A DNA stretch of 64,000 bases from Volvox africanus. Its lineage: Eukaryota; Chlorophyta; Chlorophyceae; Chlamydomonadales; Volvocaceae. The notes below the pieces were generated by a model that was given only the letters and a program-made list of their open reading frames with translations, did not search any database and was not told where the DNA came from. Location: NCBI GenBank assembly GCA_030268105.1, contig BSDZ01000080.1:3101501-3165500 (forward strand), written 5' to 3'. Shown piece after piece: positions 58,017 to 64,000 of the stretch (positions are counted from its first letter, which is position 1; the number at the start of each line of letters is the position of its first letter). A program made the translations under genes and the position numbers.

Positions 58017-61000
58017 TTATTCTGCAGATGCCGATTCGGGCACTGCCGTGAGTACTGGCTGTGCCGGCTGTGTTGGCGGCAGTGTCGCCGAAGCCTCTGC
58101 TGAGGCCGCCGACGCGGACGCGGCAAGGTCCTTGGCTATGGTGGAGTTTTGGCAGGCGACCATGGTCTTGACGTGCTCCATTTCATCATCCCGAATGTTG
58201 ACGAAGACGTCCAGCAGGCTCTCACACCGCGGTCGACGTGGCGATGAGTTGCGCGCGGATGTCTGAAACCTGATAGTGGATTCGTGGGGGGCGGGGCGAG
58301 GGGGGGGAGGAAGACGAATAAACGAGACATGATACCGCTGGGGCGGGGGGGAGAGTAGGACGCGGTAGATGGATGTATATGGACAGCGCTTGCAGAGCAG
58401 AAGCTAGGCGAAGGGAGAGGGCCCTAGGATGATTGCGGCTGCAAGAAACTGATCGTAACAGCGTATTGATGTGTTTCGCTCTCCATGAGGGAGTGCACCC
58501 TTCCCCGGCGCCCCGGCGGAGCGAACCACGGGGCTGGTCAATCGGTCCACCAGCCCCAGCTTGTCCCCCAGGCGCTTACTCGTCAAATAGGTACAGGTCC
58601 TCGGAATAGTAGTACTGGAGGGCCACAATGGGGGGTGGGATGGACTCCAAAACTGCCCTGTTATGCTGCAAGAAAGCGGCTGAACGGAAGGAGGGGAAGG
58701 AGGAAAGGGCCAGGGAAACAGGAGGGGAGGATCAAATGACGGAGAGAGGCAGGACAGGATGCAAGCTTGCTGGCAACTTGTGCGTGATTTCAAGGGTTGT
58801 GTCCGTGTCGGAGTCTTATACAGTATCTGTGTGCGGACTTGAGGGTTGAGGGCACATTTTACGGTGGCATGAAGGAGTTGGCCAAGCATAAGTCAACAGG
58901 TGCCTAAGAAGTGGACACCTTCATATATCTATAGATGCAAGAGACGAGAGAGGAGAGGGCTTTAAGCTTGCTACTAATGGGCTGAGGGAGAGAAAGGCAG
59001 CGTGCTGCCAGGGAGGTACCGCACGTGCCCTTCCGCAGAACAGGTCTCCCTTCTCCCTTCTCCCTTCTCGACGCTCAATGCTCAACTCCTTCCCTTTTTC
59101 CAGATATCCGTGCCTCCTCCCCCCCTTTGGATCCCGAGGTCCCCACCCGCCAACTTACAGTACGTGTCGGCTGCGTGCAGCTCCACCCGCTGCATGAAGT
59201 TATAGGCCATCCGCGGTGAGACCAGGTAGAAGAAAATCAATACCTGTAAAAAAAGGGGGGGAGGTAGAACGGGAACCTAATCCCTAAGGGCGATAAAGCC
59301 GGTGAGTTTTCCTCCTGAAACATTAGCGGCAGATTCACGCTCTGGGTGCTCTGGGGTTTGTATAAACGGCTAATGTTAGGTTTTGTGAGTAACCGTTACA
59401 TACAGACAAAACATGCTCTGCTCGGCCACGCACGCTCAGTGCCCCGCATCGCCTTGTGTCCCCCCCTCCCCCCGTCCCCCAGCTGCTCATGCTGCTGCTG
59501 CTGCTACTGCAGCTCACCCAGTAGTAGAAGACCGCTGCATGCTCTGCGATGAACCGATCCAACCAGGCTCGATCTCCCCCTAGGCTCTCCATGATCTGTC
59601 CGGGCGCAAATTCGGACACAACGACGTCTGATGGACGCACGGATGGCGGGATAGCATGAGCTTGTCATGGCAATGCGGATTCGGAAATCTCAATGAGGTT
59701 GTTAGGTTGGTTTTAGGGTTGAAGTTCGTGTTGGTGTTGTGTTGTGTTGTGTTGTGTTGGGGGCAAATTGGCCATATGTGGCAAAGCAGCAAACGGGAGG
59801 CGGTGCAAGTGGGAAAGCAATATATGAGCTCACACGAACATACTGCGAGCAACACAAGTGCTGATTGTTGCCGGATGCTGCAAGGAGGAGCTGGCTAGCT
59901 GCATGGAGCAAATGCGACCGCGCCACCGTTTAGCGACCCCTGGCGCGCACGGCGGCATGGAGCGGTGCGCGGCGAGGCTTAACGCTGCTGACGTGGACTG
60001 CGCCTGGTGCGCCTGCCAGTACCTCACAACCCCTGACCTTCGAAAAGCTCAAGACACACCGCAGCCGCAGGTCTGCGCAATATACCCCAGAGCGCATCCA
60101 CACACCCTTCCCCAAGAGGGTACAGTAAGAAAGTGCGTTGATCGGTGCCTACGCGGAAAGGGAACCGGATATCCAGCACCGGCGTCACGGCGGTCTCTCC
60201 TCCTAAGAGCCGCCAGCCCCTCCCTGGACACACTGTTTCCCTCCCTGCCCTTCTTCCACCTGCAAGTGGTGCATCTCTGCAGCTCCATTACGAGTCGCCG
60301 GTTGGAAGGACCACCAGAGCGGGGGAGAGCACAGGGGACAAGGGCGCCAGGGCGTCGTAGGGCAGGGCGGGTTGGGTCGGGTCGGGGCAGGGCGTGGCCT
60401 AGTGTGGCCTGGTGTGGCCTAGTGCGGCCTAGTGTGGCAGGGCAGGCTTTCCACTACTAAATAGATTTTCAATCCTGACACTGTTCCTCCCGCACCCTGC
60501 GTCATCATACCCTGACTCCCCCTGGGCTCCCCGTGATGTGATGCAGCTCGCATCGCCCTCCCTGGCCTTTAGACGCTTCGCCACACCAGCCTCCCAAGCT
60601 GTAGCCGAGAGGCGCGAATGCCAATTAGTCCAAGAAGTTCTTCCTGCAACCCGGCGCCGTCCGGGTCCAGCTTACAGCACCCGCTCGCCCGTTCCGCCCT
60701 CACCGTTCCACTCCTCCGCGAAGTGGATCTTCCGCAGCTCGGCGCCCGCCCGCCAGAACCCGAGGGACTCGTACAGGTGCAGAATGGAGATGTAGGCGAA
60801 GTAGGGGATGCGGGCCACGGTCTCAAGGACCCAAAATTTCTGCAATCGCGGTCAAATTACGGTGGATGAGGGAGGTCCCGCAAGTTGCATGAAAGGGTCA
60901 AATCCACTCCGTACGTGTCGTCGCAGCATCCAAGCCCTGCCGCAAATCCTGCCTCACTCAAGCCCATAGCAGCCGAAACGGTTTGGATGCTAAACAAGGC

Positions 61001-62742
61001 CTGAAGCGAGACGCCACTGAACCCCAAATATCGATTCGTTGAATTTCCAATCCACTAAACTCCACCCATCAATATGTTTCGGTGTCAGTCCTCCCCCCGG
61101 TACTCGATATAGTAACCGCGCCGTACCTCAATGGGTTTGTTGTCGTACATCACGTCCAGCAGCCAGCATAACGCGTAGAAGGGTGCCTTGACCCACAGAG
61201 GGCTTTCCATATCCCCGGTGGAGGCGATGCGGTCGTGCTCCACCCGTACGACATCATCGGACGTCAGCCTCAACTGATCCAGACGTGAACGAATCTGCGT
61301 GTGTGCGTGCGCAGGGGTGGGAGAGATGGTAGGCATCGGGTTGCGGGTGCGGGGGTGGTATGGACCGGTGTATTGTTGGTGGAAGGTGCGAGCGGTATCA
61401 CTAGTGTCATACACACACGTGTATTGCTTGGTACCTAAGAATCGATGCCCCGAGCTTCTGTTATTCAGCTCCGCCGCTCCCATTTGCGGCGTCTGCTCAT
61501 CGCCTCTTCTGGCTGCTTTGCCCTCTATTACTGTAGTCCGCTCTGCTTCTCCCTGCTTGCTCTCCCTCTGCCTTTTGCCTCTCAAATGCCTTTCAAAGCA
61601 TCCATCTCCCAAAGCATCCGTCCGCGCATACCTCTTTAAATTCTCTGGTCTCCAGGGCGCTGAGCACGGGGGGCGGCTGCAGCGGCGGTAGCACCTTAGC
61701 CCCCTCCAGAGCACGGTCCAGGGAGGCAAGACCGGCGCCCAGGGTCCCACTGGCGGAGTGAAGGGCCTGGGGAAACGGCAAGCCGAGGCAGGGCCATATG
61801 GAGCATCAGTTTGGAAGGCGCGCGCGCGGCGCCGTTCCTCATCTCGGCCATCGTCGCCATTGAGCAACTGAGCAATCTACTCCGCCAGCAAGCCATGTCC
61901 CAACACCCATCCTATGACGACTATCGGGAGGCACCGTTCGCTCCCCCCCCCATAACTTCCATGCAACCTGGATCCAAGATGGCCGTAGTGACATCCGTAC
62001 AGTCGTACCTTAGCAACAGGGTGCGATGGCGGCCGCACGTCAGATGGCGGGTAACGGACAGCTCGCCGCAGCTGCTCCAGTTCGTGAAAATAGTTGTCTT
62101 TGGCCTGGAGCCGGGCATTGTTGTAGGGAGGAGGTGAGGGGATGCGAAGACGCTGGGTTATGACCTGTACTGGCAGGGACTCCACTCCACCGGCGCAAAA
62201 AAGGCGCATATCATGTGGCATTGCACAAGGCGAAGGGCCCAGGGCCGTGGGCCCCTACCGACACTGCCGTCTTACGGCCGACCGTTCATGTTTGAAACCC
62301 CGAGAGCCTCGTCGCTGCGTCGGGCCCTCCGCTCCTGCATTCCCCTCCTGCATTCCCGATGTTGGCAAATCCAGAGCGGTCGGGCCGCGTAACGAGCTCT
62401 GCTCCTGCCAACCCCCAGCAGTCCCGAGATGCAAGGTGGCTGTTTAATTGATACACCGTCCTTTGACGTCCGCCAGGCGCTGCCGAATTTACGAGTGGAT
62501 ATCAGCCACCCGTGATCGTGGATTACAGGCCGGGTTCAGCCTGTAATGAATGTGCAAAAAGTACCGACGGGAATGCGCGTCCGGTAGCGACCTGACCCAC
62601 CAGCTCCCAGACGTCCTTGGGCACTTCGCCATATCCCTCCTGGTACAGCCGACCCGCGCCGGAGCGGAATCCGTAGTCCGCACACATAGCGGGGATGATC
62701 TTGCCCTTTCGGTCCTTGAACAATGGGCATTCACCCTTGCCG
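58017..62742 (-). CDS. PTOX: Plastid terminal oxidase (alternative-oxidase family), 5' end not found
   Basis: Minus-strand exons: 62742..62601, 62104..62009, 61766..61632, 61294..61127, 60839..60704, 60274..60258, 59595..59518, 59243..59159, 58679..58580, 58269..58017, at least 402 aa. PTOX oxidises plastoquinol with O2 at thylakoids in chlororespiration and carotenoid synthesis. All six diiron ligands are found: E in LETVARIP, E and H in NEMHHL, E in [10 protein letters not shown] and H in DDEMEH. The FDEFQTSARN block is typical of PTOX and not of mitochondrial AOX. One exon is only 17 nt (60258-60274) and carries two ligands. The first exon found starts in phase 2 ([17 protein letters not shown]), so a transit-peptide exon is missing; none between 62743 and 64000 could be fixed. 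The Ala/Pro-rich tail ends AVPESASAE. Confidence 0.9.
59728..59760. repeat. (TGTTG)n pentanucleotide repeat
   Basis: About six copies of TGTTG inside the PTOX intron between the microexon and the next exon (59596-60257). A nearby GTTTTAGGG resembles one unit of the algal telomere repeat but occurs once only. Confidence 0.8.
60397..60437. repeat. Short tandem repeat of GTGGCCTAGT
   Basis: Four imperfect copies of a 10-bp unit (GTGGCCTAGT/GTGGCCTGGT/GCGGCCTAGT) in the PTOX intron upstream of the microexon (60275-60703). Confidence 0.75.
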
Positions 62743-64000
62743 CTGCATTGCAGAACTTGATGGTATTACCAGAATTCTAAAGTGAACGTGCGAGCAATAA
62801 ATTCAAAATTAATCAAGATAACGGGATCTACTATCAAAATTGAGCGAGCCATAAAAAGAAACATGAATAGGCTGGACAGCCAGACGAAAAATATTCCATC
62901 CCCGAGACTCACGGAAGGATCGGGGCAGCCACCGCCTGTAACCTCAGAGCTTTCCTGTATAAATGCAAACAAGGCGATGTTTTCAGCATACTACGCATGC
63001 GTTCTTAACTTCTTCCTTTTCAGTAAGCGCCTGAGCGCAGCCTACAGTCTTGCATGAACCACTAACAATTTTAATGTCATTTACCTACCGCATTCGGGTT
63101 CCTGTACCCAAATCAGGACGGGAATATGACGCACGAGGTAACATGGGCGCCTTATGTCAGAAACCAGGAATTAATGGCCCACGGTAAACGATAATTTATC
63201 CAAATACACAGACGTATGGATTGAGTCCTGTGGCAAAGACCTATTTTTTGAAAGTATATGTACGGCTTCGACTTCCCGTCATGATGTCGTTGTCCTGTAA
63301 CCTCCGAAACAATCCCGTACTTTCGATGGCGAACCGCAGGTCGATGTCAATTGGTCTTTTACCGCGGTACTTTCTCAGGATTATCGAATAGGAAACCTTG
63401 CATGGACTAGCGATTGCAAGCCACCACGCCGACGCTCTCACACATGTTACACAGATGGGATATGCCATTTTTCTACCAATCCTCGTATAGACGACCATGA
63501 CCTGCCATCGCTAGCGCTTTTAATACGTGTGCATAACGTCCAACTGTCAACAGGTGGAGTCAGGCAGACGTACTTAGAAAACATCAGAGGTGCGTCTCAG
63601 AGGTCAAACTCTGGCGGCGTGGATTCTGCGTTGCCTGATGAATCAATCGTAAATAATGAGCCGCCAGTGTGGTCTAACGCTGCGTCTGGGAAAGTTGCGG
63701 CTCTCAAAATTGTTATACCCAGCCAAGGAGTGCGGCCCCAGGGACCTCAAGCCGGCTGTAGGGAAGGGACCTTGATACCTGTCAGCCGGACAAAGGGGCC
63801 ATTGCCCAGCCAGCTCAGCATTAAATTCTGACCGGGAGTCTTAACCTTAACTACATTGTCCCCAAGAAGGTAGGAAACATCTCGATGCGGGTAGTGTCCT
63901 AAGGCGGATGGTGGCCACAGCCTCCTTTATTTCATAACGGACAGCTTGCCTGACAGAAGTTCTAATGCGCACTCATTTGGAACTAAACACGTAACTCTGT
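62743..64000. other. Right-edge region, probably PTOX first intron, promoter and first exon
   Basis: 1.26 kb to the window edge, with an AT-rich part at 62790-62900. The PTOX start must lie here or beyond. The minus frame 63241-63498 begins with ATG, but no donor in the required phase 2 was found in it. The plus frame 63529-63831 (100 codons) has no recognised domain. Confidence 0.4.

Noticed and set aside
59711..59720. TTTTAGGG telomere-like motif
   Set aside because: Only a single copy next to a TGTTG repeat; no array, so not an interstitial telomere.

Overview
The window is nuclear DNA of a green alga, most likely a colonial volvocine such as Volvox or a close relative. The evidence is intron-rich genes with small phase-conserved introns, GT-AG borders, candidate TGTAA poly(A) signals of the chlorophyte type, moderately GC-rich coding sequence, Gln/Ala/Gly-rich low-complexity proteins, and a gene set that combines plastid functions (plastid terminal oxidase, plastid-type cysteine synthase, a cyanobacterial-type DUF3172 protein) with a basal-body tubulin. 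The species assignment is inference. No tRNA, rRNA, CRISPR array, intact transposon or prokaryotic operon was seen.

Layout, left to right: a partial minus-strand membrane-type protein (1-466); CBF5/dyskerin (+, 854-3794); epsilon-tubulin TUE1 (-, 5333-10577); a 2.7-kb gap with a 13-bp G-rich minisatellite; a large Pro/Gln-rich single-pass protein (+, 13324-16284); a Der/EngA double-GTPase with a long tail (-, 19504-26496); mitochondrial phosphate carrier (+, 26820-28728); NTAN1 N-terminal Asn amidohydrolase (-, 29068-30231); F-box/LRR protein (+, 30827-34564); DUF3172 plastid protein (-, 35188-36988); O-acetylserine (thiol)lyase (+, 37260-41131); tandem-CCCH (TTP-type) zinc-finger protein (+, 41964-47355); RING/TPR-like E3 ligase (-, 49858-51519); PRMT1 (+, 51775-54822); plastid terminal oxidase PTOX (-, 58017-62742, 5' end unresolved).

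Exon structures were worked out by hand from splice-site consensus, reading phase and remembered family conservation. In every multi-exon model the exon phases add up to one open frame. Neighbouring genes almost strictly alternate strand, giving head-to-head pairs with gaps of 255-600 bp that could be shared promoters, and tail-to-tail pairs whose 3' ends may overlap. The genes do not form one pathway. They are housekeeping and organelle genes: rRNA pseudouridylation, organellar ribosome assembly, phosphate import, cysteine synthesis, chlororespiration, protein methylation, mRNA decay, N-degron and ubiquitin pathways, and basal bodies.

The points most worth a second look are a 17-nt microexon carrying two diiron ligands of PTOX, a perfect 13-bp hairpin that begins inside the PRMT1 stop codon, a probable GC-AG intron and a ~400-residue C-terminal extension in the Der GTPase, and a TTP-type zinc-finger pair behind a ~770-residue low-complexity leader.
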